In this document: positions 1-7,344 of the stretch, piece after piece
Layout of the letters: the number at the start of each line of letters is the position of its first letter
Numbering within the stretch: the first letter of the stretch is position 1
Source: an uncultured Sphingomonadaceae bacterium
Lineage (GTDB): Bacteria > Pseudomonadota > Alphaproteobacteria > Sphingomonadales > Sphingomonadaceae
DNA: 13,073 nt
Assembly: GCA_938016505.1 (NCBI GenBank)
Contig: CALLWN010000210.1
Span: 1-13,073 of the forward strand
Reading direction: 5' to 3'
The notes under the pieces: model-generated
Database searches by the model: none
What the model was told of the DNA's origin: nothing
The model's input: only the letters and a program-made list of their open reading frames with translations
Made by a program: the position numbers and the translations under genes

Positions 1-519
1 CTCGCGCTCCGGCTCGCCGGCCTCGTGGCGCCCGATCTCAAGGTCAATGTGGCGCGGATCGATGGCGGCGGGCCCAACAACATCGTGCCCGATACGGCCG
101 TCGTGCGGGTCAACCTGCGCCCTCACACCCGCGAGGCCGAGACGCGGGCGCTTGCCGGTCTCGATGCAGCGATCGCAGCAGTCGTCGAGGCCCATGAGGT
201 TGAAGCGCATCGCCATGGCCATTTTGCCCGCCCGCCAAAGCCGCTCGACCCGAACCAGAGGCGGCTGTTCGCGCTGGTCAGGGCGGCCGGGGCCGACCTC
301 GCGCTCGAGATTGGCTGGAAGCCTGCGGGCGGCGTCTGTGATGGCAACAACCTTGCCGCAACCGGGCTCGCGGTCGTCGACACCATGGGCGTTCGCGGCG
401 GGGCGATCCATTCGGCCGACGAGTATCTCATCGTGGAGAGCCTCGCCGAGCGGGCCCGTCTTGCAGCGCTCACGCTGATGCGGATCGCGCGCGACGGTTT
501 TCCGCGCGCTGCCGCCTGA
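1..519 (+). CDS. M20-family metallohydrolase (CPG2/ArgE/DapE-like), 3' part
   Basis: This is the C-terminal part of a zinc metallohydrolase of the M20 family. The reading frame is open from base 1, so the start and the N-terminal catalytic half, with most metal ligands and the general base, lie outside the window. What remains shows the dimerisation domain (GGGPNNIVPDTAVVRVNLRP, about codons 21-40). It is followed by the returning catalytic segment with GGVCDGNNLAATG, and by AIHSADEY, whose His (codon at 409-411) matches the last metal-ligand His of glutamate carboxypeptidase-type enzymes. Family members cleave N-acyl or peptide bonds of amino acids; examples are ArgE, DapE and carboxypeptidase G2. 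tspO follows after 42 nt and an ast operon lies about 1 kb downstream, so a role in deacylating an amino acid such as succinylglutamate is possible but unproven. The substrate cannot be read from this fragment. Confidence 0.85.
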   Translation, partial: LALRLAGLVAPDLKVNVARIDGGGPNNIVPDTAVVRVNLRPHTREAETRALAGLDAAIAAVVEAHEVEAHRHGHFARPPKPLDPNQRRLFALVRAAGADLALEIGWKPAGGVCDGNNLAATGLAVVDTMGVRGGAIHSADEYLIVESLAERARLAALTLMRIARDGFPRAAA

Positions 520-561
520 CGCACCACTGGCGGATCGGCCTCCACTCCCCATATCATCTGC

Positions 562-1095
562 ATGTTCGATGGGCCTTCGCTGTTTGCGCTCGGGATCTCG
601 CTTGGCGTCGCGCTCGCGGCAGCGTCGACAGGCGGGATCTTCCGGCCCGGCCAATGGTATGCCGCGCTCCGGAAGCCGCTTCTCACGCCGCCTAATTGGG
701 CCTTCCCGCTGGTCTGGGGCCTGCTCTACGTGCTGATGGCAGTGGCAGCCTGGCGGGTCTGGGAGGCGGGCGGCCCTGCAGCCGCAGTCGCGCTTGGGGT
801 CTATGCCGGGCATCTGGTGCTCAACGCGGCCTGGTCGTGGCTGTTCTTCGGGCTGAAGCGGATCGATCTTGCCCTGGCCGAGGTGGTGGCCTTCTGGCTG
901 TCGATCCTTGCCGTCATCTGGCTGTTCGCGCCCTTTGACCGGGTCGCGGCCTGGCTGCTCGTGCCGTACCACGGCTGGGTGACGATTGCCGCCATTCTCA
1001 ACTGGCGGTTCCTTGCCCTCAACGGGGCTCGGGGCCGTCTGGTGGCGGATGGCCCGCAAACGGCTTGGTCTGGTGCATCACCACCTGCGAGGTGA
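562..1095 (+). CDS. tspO: TspO/MBR family tryptophan-rich sensory protein
   Basis: This is an integral membrane protein of the TspO/MBR (translocator protein) family, which binds porphyrins and related ligands. In Rhodobacter it acts as an oxygen- and tetrapyrrole-linked regulator. The 177-residue protein shows the expected five hydrophobic helices and the family signatures in order: PGQWYAALRKPLLTPPNWAF (about residues 30-49), WGLLYVLMAVAAW, LNAAWSWLFFGLKR, and near the end VPYHGWVTIAAILNW followed by R-x-L-x-x-N. The tail after residue 155 is polar and longer than usual, and it is encoded where the gene overlaps the convergent lrp gene by 77 bp. No good Shine-Dalgarno sequence precedes the ATG; it follows the M20 gene closely enough to be cotranscribed. 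The family call is firm. The physiological ligand in this organism is unknown. Confidence 0.93.
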   Translation: MFDGPSLFALGISLGVALAAASTGGIFRPGQWYAALRKPLLTPPNWAFPLVWGLLYVLMAVAAWRVWEAGGPAAAVALGVYAGHLVLNAAWSWLFFGLKRIDLALAEVVAFWLSILAVIWLFAPFDRVAAWLLVPYHGWVTIAAILNWRFLALNGARGRLVADGPQTAWSGASPPAR

Positions 1096-1501
1096 TCCGG
1101 GCAATGGGGGAGGGCGCAGCAGTCCATGAGGCGGTCAGGCTGCGCCATTCCTCCATGCTGGCCACCCGCACCCGGACGAGATAATCGGACCGGCCGCTGA
1201 TCTCTGCGGCCTCGAGCACGCGCGGATCGTCGCGAAGAAGCGCCTCGACCTGGCGGAAGTCCGCAGGCTCGTGGCGGGCGAGCGTCAGTTCGGCGAAGAG
1301 GGTCAGCCCCGGCCCAAGCCGCGCCGGATCGACCCGGGCGCCATAGCCCAGGATCACGCTATCGCTCTCCAGCCGGCGCACCCGCGCAAGACAGGCCGAA
1401 GGCGACAGCGCCACCCGCCCGGCAAGCGCCGCGTTGGTGATTCGCCCGTCGCGCTCGAGGATGGCGACGATGCGCCGGTCGATCCGGTCGAGCGGGTTCA
1501 T
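1019..1501 (-). CDS. Lrp/AsnC family transcriptional regulator, probable regulator of the ast operon
   Basis: This is a DNA-binding regulator of the Lrp/AsnC (feast/famine) family, 160 residues. The N-terminal winged helix-turn-helix spans about residues 4-60 (LDRIDRRIVAILERDGRITN, then the recognition region VALSPSACLARVRRLE). A ligand-binding RAM domain follows (about 65-145), with RVLEAAEISGRSDYLVRVRV as its typical middle segment. The ATG at 1501 is preceded by GGAG five bases away. The last residues (HPPPDGPEPR) are an extra tail encoded within the overlap with tspO. The gene diverges from astA across 92 bp that contain palindromic sequences. Lrp/AsnC regulators commonly control the adjacent divergent operon and themselves in response to an amino acid, so control of arginine catabolism is the likely role. 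That target is inferred from position. Confidence 0.92.
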   Translation of the reverse strand: MNPLDRIDRRIVAILERDGRITNAALAGRVALSPSACLARVRRLESDSVILGYGARVDPARLGPGLTLFAELTLARHEPADFRQVEALLRDDPRVLEAAEISGRSDYLVRVRVASMEEWRSLTASWTAAPSPIARITSQVVMHQTKPFAGHPPPDGPEPR

Positions 1502-1523
1502 GCCATCTCCACGAGGCCATGGA

Positions 1524-1538
1524 CCGCAGAATCTGCGG
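1524..1538. promoter_or_regulatory. Perfect 15-bp palindrome, candidate Lrp-type operator
   Basis: CCGCAGAATCTGCGG is a perfect palindrome with 7-bp arms around one central base, lying between the divergent lrp-like gene and astA. Its length fits the 15-bp palindromic Lrp consensus (YAGHAWATTWTDCTR). By hand I count agreement at 10 of 15 positions. It lies 22 bp upstream of the regulator's start codon and 55 bp upstream of the astA ATG. The palindrome is seen directly; its use as an operator is inferred. Confidence 0.55.
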
Positions 1539-1576
1539 TTGCAGCCGCATAAAAAGGTTACACCCGCGCTGCAACC
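1537..1576. promoter_or_regulatory. 9-bp inverted repeat flanking an A-tract, candidate second operator or promoter region
   Basis: GGTTGCAGC (1537-1545) and GCTGCAACC (1568-1576) form a perfect 9-bp inverted repeat whose arm centres are 31 bp apart, about three helical turns. An AAAAA tract (1551-1555) lies between them. The arms share the core CTGCRR with the adjacent 15-bp palindrome, giving four related half-sites in 53 bp. On the minus strand TTGCAG (1574-1569) and TATGCG (1551-1546) are 17 bp apart and could be a weak promoter for the regulator. On the plus strand CATAAA (1549-1554) is a possible astA -10 with no good -35, as expected of an activated promoter. The promoter assignments are weak. 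Confidence 0.45.
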
Positions 1577-1593
1577 TGGGGCAAGGGCGTGCC

Positions 1594-2610
1594 ATGCCGG
1601 AGGTCAGGCTCACCGACTGGGACGTGCGCATGGCGCGCGAGGATGACGTCGCCGCGCTGCTCCACCTCGCCAGCCAGACCGGGGGCGGCTTCACCAACCT
1701 GCCGCAGGATGCCTGGGCGCTCGCGGCGCGGGTGGAACGCTCGCGCGCCAGCCTCGGGGCCGATGCCCCCCCGGATGGTCTCTACATGCTGGTCCTCGTG
1801 CATCGGTCGACCGGCCGGGTCGGCGGCACAGCCGCGATCTTCGGCGCAGTCGGCACGTCCTGGCCCTTCTACAGCTACAAGATCACGACCATCGCGCTGC
1901 ACAGCCGGGAGCTTGGCCGCACCTTCCGCACCCGCGTGCTCCATCTCGTCAACGACTTCGACGGGGCGAGCGAGGTCGGCGGGCTGTTCCTTGCCCCTGA
2001 CCTTCGCACCGGCGGGCTCGGCCGGCTTCTGGCGCGTGCGCGCTACCTCTTCATCGCCCGCCATCGCGCGCGCTTCGCCGGGCGCTGTCTCGCCGAGCTG
2101 CGCGGCGTCATCCATCCCGATGGATCCTCGCCCTTCTGGGACGGGCTCGCCGGGCGCTTCTTCGGCATGGACTTCGCTGCAGCCGACCGTTTCAACAGCG
2201 TGCATGGAAACCAGTTCATCGCCGATCTCATGCCCAAATACCCAGTCTATGAAGCGCTTCTTCCCGATGCCGCAACCGCGGTGATCGGGGTCGAGCACCC
2301 GGAAGGCCGCGGTGCGCGGCGGATGCTCGAGGCCGAGGGCTTCCGCTACAACGCCTATGTCGACATTTTCGACGGCGGCCCGACGCTCGATGTCGAAACC
2401 GACCGGATCCGCACCGTTGCCGAAGCGCGAACCTGCCTGGTGGCGGCGGCCGCGTCCCCCGCAGACGCACCCTGCGCGCTCGTTGGCACCGGTCGGCTCG
2501 CCGGGTTCCGGGTCATGGCGGTCCCGGCCGCGATCGACGGCGACCGGGTCCGGCTGCCGGCAGAGGCCGGGGTCGGCGCTGGCGAGGAGGTGATCCATGC
2601 CCCCTTCTGA
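1594..2610 (+). CDS. astA: Arginine N-succinyltransferase
   Basis: AstA catalyses the first step of the AST pathway, transferring succinyl from succinyl-CoA to L-arginine in the cytoplasm. From the ATG at 1594 the protein has 338 residues, close to the roughly 340 of the E. coli enzyme. Its N-terminus (VRMAREDDVAALLHLASQTG) then aligns with the family start; an in-frame ATG at 1519 would add 25 unrelated residues. AAGGG lies six bases before the chosen ATG. Family signatures are TGGGFTNLP near residue 29, the GNAT-like segment LFLAPDLRTGGLGRLLARAR near 131, AELRGVIHPDGSSPFWDGL near 168, the block MDFAAADRFNS...FIADLMPKYPVY, and YVDIFDGGPTLDVETDRIRT near 255. It is the first gene of astADB, and its 3' end overlaps astD by 14 bp. 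Confidence 0.96.
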   Translation: MPEVRLTDWDVRMAREDDVAALLHLASQTGGGFTNLPQDAWALAARVERSRASLGADAPPDGLYMLVLVHRSTGRVGGTAAIFGAVGTSWPFYSYKITTIALHSRELGRTFRTRVLHLVNDFDGASEVGGLFLAPDLRTGGLGRLLARARYLFIARHRARFAGRCLAELRGVIHPDGSSPFWDGLAGRFFGMDFAAADRFNSVHGNQFIADLMPKYPVYEALLPDAATAVIGVEHPEGRGARRMLEAEGFRYNAYVDIFDGGPTLDVETDRIRTVAEARTCLVAAAASPADAPCALVGTGRLAGFRVMAVPAAIDGDRVRLPAEAGVGAGEEVIHAPF

Positions 2611-4018
2611 CATGCTGAGGAGCTACCGTCCGCACGATGGGAGCCTGATGTGGGAAGGTGCCGCTGACACGGCCGAGACCGTGAAAGAAGCGGTCGAGCG
2701 CGCCCGCGCGGCGGCCCCCGGCTGGGCGCGGACTCCGCTTGCCGAGCGGGTCGCCATCGTCCGCCGCTATGCCGAGGTCGTCACCAACGCGGCGGAGGCA
2801 CTTGCAGGGACCATCGCCGAGGAAACCGGGAAGCCGCTCTGGGAAGCGAGGGGCGAGGCAGCGTCGGTCGCAGCCAAGGTCACCATCTCGATCGAGGCCC
2901 ATGCCGTGCGGACCGGCACGCTCGAACGGCCATTCGCAGCCGACCCGGCCGGCGCCATCCAGGCTGTCCGCCACAAGCCCCATGGCGTGCTGGCCGTGCT
3001 CGGACCCTACAATTTCCCGGCGCACCTGCCCAATGGGCACATCGTGCCCGCGCTCATCGCCGGCAACACCATCGTCTTCAAGCCCTCCGAACTGACGCCT
3101 GCCACGGGCGCCCACATGGCACGGCTGTGGGCCGAGGCCGGGCTGCCGCCGGGCGTTCTCGAGCTGGTCCAGGGCGCGGCCGACACAGGCCGCGCGCTCG
3201 CCGGCGCCGAGGTGGATGGCCTGCTCTTCACCGGCTCGGCGACAACCGGGGCTCTGCTCGCCCGCCAGTTCGCCGAGACACCCGGCCGGATCCTCGCGCT
3301 CGAGATGGGTGGCAACAACCCGCTCGTCGCCTGGGATGTGGCCGAGGCTGATCTCGACGCGGCCGCCCGCGTCGTCGTCCAGTCGGCCTTTCTCTCGGCC
3401 GGCCAGCGCTGCACCTGCGCGCGGCGCCTCATCGTCGGGGCCGGGCGCGAGGGGCCTCTCCTCGACCGGGTGCTTGCCCTCGTCCGCAGCCTGCGGATCG
3501 GCGCGCCGTTCGATGACCCGCAGCCCTTCATGGGGCCGCTCATCGACATGCGCGCGGCCGCTGAGGTGGAAGCGGCTTTCGCAGCGCTGCCGGGCCGCGT
3601 GGTCGTGCCGCTCCGCCGCCCCGACCCCGCCCTCCCGTTCCTGGCGCCAGGAATTGTCGACACGACCGGCCACCGCGCGCCCGACACGGAAATCTTCGGC
3701 CCTGTGCTGCAGATCATCCGGGTCGGCAGCTTCGCCGAGGCAATCGCCGAGGCCAACGCGACGCGGTTCGGCCTCGCTGCCGCGCTGGTCGGTGGCGACC
3801 GGGCCCTGTTCGACCGGTTCTGGGCCGAAAGCCGGGCCGGCGTTGTCAACTGGAATCGCCCGACCAACGGCGCGGCCTCCTCGGCACCGTTCGGCGGCGT
3901 GGGCTGGTCGGGCAACCACCGGCCTTCGGCCTTCTACGCTGCCGACTATTGCGCCTTTCCGGTCGCGGGGCTTGAGGGTGCGTCGCCCCACGCGCCGCTG
4001 GCAGTGGGTCTCTCCTGA
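2597..4018 (+). CDS. astD: N-succinylglutamate 5-semialdehyde dehydrogenase
   Basis: AstD is the NAD-dependent aldehyde dehydrogenase that oxidises N-succinylglutamate semialdehyde to N-succinylglutamate, the fourth AST step. The 473-residue protein is nearly full length for the family and shows GPYNFPAHLPNGHIVPALIA, FKPSELTP and the nucleotide-binding TGSATTG motif. The general-base Glu236 lies in LEMGGNNP and the catalytic Cys272 in SAGQRCTCARR. The late ALDH motif EIFGPVLQIIRV and the AstD-typical block GNHRPSAFYAADYCAFPVA are also present. The start is placed by GAGGAGG six bases upstream of the ATG, inside the end of astA; this 14-bp overlap implies translational coupling. Its stop shares one base with the astB start. 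No key residue is missing. Confidence 0.96.
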   Translation: MPPSDMLRSYRPHDGSLMWEGAADTAETVKEAVERARAAAPGWARTPLAERVAIVRRYAEVVTNAAEALAGTIAEETGKPLWEARGEAASVAAKVTISIEAHAVRTGTLERPFAADPAGAIQAVRHKPHGVLAVLGPYNFPAHLPNGHIVPALIAGNTIVFKPSELTPATGAHMARLWAEAGLPPGVLELVQGAADTGRALAGAEVDGLLFTGSATTGALLARQFAETPGRILALEMGGNNPLVAWDVAEADLDAAARVVVQSAFLSAGQRCTCARRLIVGAGREGPLLDRVLALVRSLRIGAPFDDPQPFMGPLIDMRAAAEVEAAFAALPGRVVVPLRRPDPALPFLAPGIVDTTGHRAPDTEIFGPVLQIIRVGSFAEAIAEANATRFGLAAALVGGDRALFDRFWAESRAGVVNWNRPTNGAASSAPFGGVGWSGNHRPSAFYAADYCAFPVAGLEGASPHAPLAVGLS

Positions 4019-5310
4019 TGCCCGAACTCCAGCTCGATGGCCTCGTCGGCCCCACCCACAACTATGCCGGCCTCAGCCTCGGCAATCTCGCGGCGACCAG
4101 CAACGCGGGCGCCGTGTCGGCGCCGCGCACGGCCGCGCTGCAGGGGCTGGCCAAGATGCGCCTGGTGCGCGCGCTCGGGGTTCCGCAGGGGCTGCTGCTG
4201 CCGCATGACCGGCCCAATCTCGGGCTTCTGCGCGCCATGGGATTTGCCGGGCCCGACCGCGAGCTGCTTCGCGCCGCCCACGGCGAAGACCCGGCGCTGG
4301 TGGCAGCGGCCTGGTCGGCCTCGGCCATGTGGACTGCAAACGCGGCCACCGTGAGCCCGGCAGCCGATACTGCCGACCGCCGCACCCACCTGACGGTTGC
4401 CAACCTCGCGACCATGGCGCATCGCGCCCAGGAATGGCCGGGGACGCTCGCCCAGCTCCGCCTGGCCTTCGCCGACACCCGCCATTTCGCAGTCCACGCC
4501 CCGGTGCCAGCGAGCTTCGGCGACGAAGGGGCGGCCAATCACATGCGCCTCGCGTCATCAGCCGGGGCCCGAGGTGTGGAGCTGTTCGTCCATGGCGTGA
4601 ACCCGGGCGGCCGCTTCCCGGCGCGGCAGCATGTGCGGGCCTCGGCCGCAGTGGCGCGCCGGCATGGCGTCGCCGACGCGCTGCTGGTGCCGCAGGCCGA
4701 TGCCGCGATCGAGGCTGGTGCCTTCCACAATGATGTGGTGGCAGTCGCGAACGGGCCGGTCCTGTTCGCGCATGAACAGGCCTTCGCCGACCGCACCGCG
4801 CTCGTCGAAGCGCTCACGCGCCAGGTTCCCGGCTTCTGCCTTGTCGAGGCGCCGGCGGGCGAGGTCAGCCTCGACGACGCTGTCTCGTCCTACCTGTTCA
4901 ACGCCGCGCTGCTGTCCGTCGAAGGCGGCATGGCGCTCATCCTGCCTGGCGAAGCCAAAGCCAGTCCGCGGGTCTGGCGCTGGCTGCAGCGGGTGGTGCA
5001 GGACCCGGCCAACCCGATCGCGACCCTCCATGTGCTCGACCTCAGGGAATCGATGCGCAACGGCGGCGGGCCGGCGTGCCTGCGGCTGCGGGTGCAGCTG
5101 TCTGCCGAGGCGCTTGCCGCAGTCGACCCGCGTTTCCTTCTCGACGAGGCGCGGCTCGATGCGCTGGAGCGGCTGGTCGAGCGCTGGTGGCCGGAGACGA
5201 TTGCGCCCGACGACCTCGGCAACCCGGACCTGATGGACCAGTGCCGGGCAGCGCGCCGGGCGCTTCTCGCCTGCCTCGGGATCGCACCCGCCGAGCTTGG
5301 CGAGGCCTGA
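4018..5310 (+). CDS. astB: N-succinylarginine dihydrolase
   Basis: AstB hydrolyses N-succinylarginine to N-succinylornithine, releasing two ammonia and CO2, the second AST step. The 430-residue protein starts with the family signature LDGLVGPTHNYAGLSLGN. It keeps the catalytic triad described for the E. coli enzyme (amidinotransferase-type fold): Glu170 in GDEGAANH, His237 in AFHNDVVAV, and Cys354 in NGGGPACLRLRV. Other conserved blocks are MWTANAATVSPAADT and HLTVANLATM. It is slightly shorter than the E. coli protein (447), mostly at the C-terminus. Its ATG overlaps the astD stop by one base (TGATG) and lacks a strong Shine-Dalgarno sequence, so translation is probably coupled. Only 20 bp separate its stop from that of convergent fliS, and no obvious terminator fits there. 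Confidence 0.96.
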   Translation: MPELQLDGLVGPTHNYAGLSLGNLAATSNAGAVSAPRTAALQGLAKMRLVRALGVPQGLLLPHDRPNLGLLRAMGFAGPDRELLRAAHGEDPALVAAAWSASAMWTANAATVSPAADTADRRTHLTVANLATMAHRAQEWPGTLAQLRLAFADTRHFAVHAPVPASFGDEGAANHMRLASSAGARGVELFVHGVNPGGRFPARQHVRASAAVARRHGVADALLVPQADAAIEAGAFHNDVVAVANGPVLFAHEQAFADRTALVEALTRQVPGFCLVEAPAGEVSLDDAVSSYLFNAALLSVEGGMALILPGEAKASPRVWRWLQRVVQDPANPIATLHVLDLRESMRNGGGPACLRLRVQLSAEALAAVDPRFLLDEARLDALERLVERWWPETIAPDDLGNPDLMDQCRAARRALLACLGIAPAELGEA

Positions 5311-5330
5311 CGCGCTGCCGCCGTCGGGTC

Positions 5331-5756
5331 TCAGGGCTTGCCGATGGTGCGCCAGGCGGCCGCGATTTCCTCGGCGGCGAACGCGGCAGAGGCAAGCGCG
5401 GTCGCGCTGCCTTCCATCAGCTGGCTGCGGAGCATGGCATAGGCCCGGCCCAGCGCTTCGGCGACTTCTCCGCCGCGGCTGTGATCGAGGGTCGAGTCGA
5501 GCCCGTCCACGATTGCGAGCGCGCGCTCGGTCGCGCGCACCCGGCGGACGGCCTCGGCCTGCAGCGCGGCATCGCGCGCCTCGCGCAGCAGGTGGATCAG
5601 CCGGTCGAACAGCATCATGACAAGCTCGTGCGGCGAAGCTGCAGCGACACGGGCTTCGAGCGTGACGGAACGATAGTGCCTGAGCGCCGCGCTCCGGTTG
5701 TCCCCATGGCTGGTGGTGCGGGGGCGGAGCAGCTGGTCAGCGACGGAGAGCGTCAT
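5331..5756 (-). CDS. fliS: Flagellar export chaperone FliS
   Basis: FliS is the cytoplasmic chaperone that binds the C-terminus of flagellin, prevents early polymerisation and delivers it to the flagellar export gate. The 141-residue protein is predicted to be almost all helical. It carries the family core ASPHELVMMLFDRLIHLLREA (about residues 40-60) and then an Ala-rich helical region with ALAIVDGLDSTLDHSRGGEV, matching the usual 'I..L...LD...GGE' segment. Length is typical for the family. The ATG at 5756 lies 25 bp after the fliD stop and has GAAGGA upstream, so fliD-fliS form a transcription unit in the order usual for flagellar loci. No flagellin gene is in the window. Confidence 0.92.
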   Translation of the reverse strand: MTLSVADQLLRPRTTSHGDNRSAALRHYRSVTLEARVAAASPHELVMMLFDRLIHLLREARDAALQAEAVRRVRATERALAIVDGLDSTLDHSRGGEVAEALGRAYAMLRSQLMEGSATALASAAFAAEEIAAAWRTIGKP

Positions 5757-5781
5757 TCTTCAGGTCCTTCGACGGATGCGA

Positions 5782-7221
5782 TCATCGTGTGCGGTTTGCG
5801 AACCAGAGGTCGATTTGTTGCTGGAGGAAGGTCTGGGTGGCGCGGCTGCGGCCGACCGCCGTGTCAACGCCGGCGAACTGGCGGGTGAGCGCGGCCTCGA
5901 GCCGCTCCATCCTGGTGTCGAGATCGGCCCGGGCGCGGGAGATGGCCTGGGCCTCGCGGGCAAGCGCGGTCGGCTGGCCGGCGCGGCCGTCGACGGCGAC
6001 AGCCATCTGGACCGAGAGCTGGCGCAGCGGCCCGCCGGGCGTGAACAGGCTGCCCTGGTCGGCAAGCGCGCGCACCATCTGCTCGACGGCGGCCGGATGG
6101 TCGGCGACCATCCGCTGCAGCCTTGCCTCGTCCACCTGGACATTGCCCTCGCGCGTGAACCTCAGGCCCAGCTCGGCAAGCCGTGTCGGGGCGTTGCCGT
6201 CGGGCGCAATCAGGGCCCGGGTGGTGAGGCCGGTCAGCGACTGGATGACCCGGCGGGTGGTCGAATCCGCGACCAGCGCGCCGGCCCCGGCCGTCGCGGT
6301 GGGCGCGCGCGCCAGCTCACGGCCGATCCCGAGCAGTTCGGACAGCGCGCCCGCAAAATCCCGGACCACGGCGGCAAGTTCGGTCGGCGAGCGCTCCGCT
6401 GACAGGGTGACCGTGACACCCGGCGCCGCGCGCAGGAGCGAAAGGGTTGCACCGGAGAACAGGTCGTCGACCTGGTTGGTCGGCCGCCGCAGCGGCACCC
6501 CGTCGGTCACGATTTCGGCGTCGGCTGCTGCTGCAGTCCGGGTGAGATTGCCGCCGCCCACCGTGAAGGCGAAATCCTCGAGCCCCGGATCGCCGCTCGC
6601 CGTCACGGTGAAGCCGGATTCAACTCCGGTCGTGCCCCGCAGCACCAGCCGTGAGCCGTCGACATCGGTCAGGATGGCAGCCGTGACCGGAGCGCCAGCC
6701 GCACTGGCAGCCGCGTTGATCGCGTCCCTGAGGCCGGTCAGGCTGTCGTTCGTCGAGTCGATCGTGACGACGAGATCGGGCACGGTGCCAGGCGTGAAAC
6801 CGGTGGCCGGGCCGGTTCCCGCGACCGTCCCGAAGGCAAACGTCAGCGTGCCCTGGCCGACTGCGGCAGAGGGGTCGGCCCTGGATGCCGAGGCCAGTGT
6901 CTGGGCGGCAGCGATTGCCCGCACCTCAATCGATTTGGGCGACAGGGCGACCCCGGGCGCGATCCGCATGCCGAGGATCGTCGGGTCGGATACGCGGGGG
7001 ACGGCAGACACGCTCCCGGACTGGACCCGCTGGACGAGGGCAGTGTTGAGCCCGTCGAGCGCAGCGCGGAACTGGCCCAAGGCCGAGATGCGCGCCTCGA
7101 CTCGTTCCTTCCTGCGGTCGAGAACGGCCAGCTGGGGCTCGCGCTGGGCGCGGACGAGATCCTTGACCAGCGTCACCATATCGAGGCCGGATCCGGCGCC
7201 GAGCGAGCCGAGGATGTTCAT
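5782..7221 (-). CDS. fliD: Flagellar filament capping protein FliD (HAP2)
   Basis: FliD is the secreted cap protein that sits at the tip of the growing flagellar filament and helps flagellin fold into place. The 479-residue protein begins with the classic N-terminus (ILGSLGAGSGLDMVTLVKDL) and a coiled-coil stretch (REPQLAVLDRRKERVEARIS). A Thr/Ala/Gly-rich middle resembles the flagellin-hook-IN and variable surface domains. It ends in the FliD C-terminal domain, with ALGSL-like helices and RQFAGVDTAVGRSRATQTFL near the end. The open frame extends upstream, but ATG 7221 is chosen because GGGAGG sits three bases before it and the N-terminus then matches the family. There is no cleaved signal peptide, as expected for type III flagellar export. 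It is followed by fliS. Confidence 0.93.
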   Translation of the reverse strand: MNILGSLGAGSGLDMVTLVKDLVRAQREPQLAVLDRRKERVEARISALGQFRAALDGLNTALVQRVQSGSVSAVPRVSDPTILGMRIAPGVALSPKSIEVRAIAAAQTLASASRADPSAAVGQGTLTFAFGTVAGTGPATGFTPGTVPDLVVTIDSTNDSLTGLRDAINAAASAAGAPVTAAILTDVDGSRLVLRGTTGVESGFTVTASGDPGLEDFAFTVGGGNLTRTAAAADAEIVTDGVPLRRPTNQVDDLFSGATLSLLRAAPGVTVTLSAERSPTELAAVVRDFAGALSELLGIGRELARAPTATAGAGALVADSTTRRVIQSLTGLTTRALIAPDGNAPTRLAELGLRFTREGNVQVDEARLQRMVADHPAAVEQMVRALADQGSLFTPGGPLRQLSVQMAVAVDGRAGQPTALAREAQAISRARADLDTRMERLEAALTRQFAGVDTAVGRSRATQTFLQQQIDLWFANRTR

Positions 7222-7344
7222 GCCCTCCCAAAACGGCTGGGGCGAAGCCGCATTTAGCCCTCGCAGGCCGCTGTCTTGCCGATGCCGTGACCACCTGCTA
7301 GCGACCGGAGACGAGGTGGACTTGAGAGGCCCCGCCCCGACCGT

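Noticed and set aside
1519..1593. A 25-codon N-terminal extension of AstA from the ATG at 1519
   Set aside because: The extension (rich in Arg and Cys) has no counterpart in AstA, it overlaps the palindromic operator region, and the ATG at 1594 has a better ribosome binding site and the family-like start.
2513..3991. A 492-codon minus-strand open frame opposite astD
   Set aside because: It is antisense to a complete AstD with all catalytic residues. The translation is low-complexity and unlike any family I know.
7261..7285. A possible sigma-54 promoter for fliD on the minus strand (GG-N10-GC with CGGCAAG ... CGGCC)
   Set aside because: Only the invariant GG and GC plus a few bases match, and such patterns are frequent by chance in GC-rich sequence.
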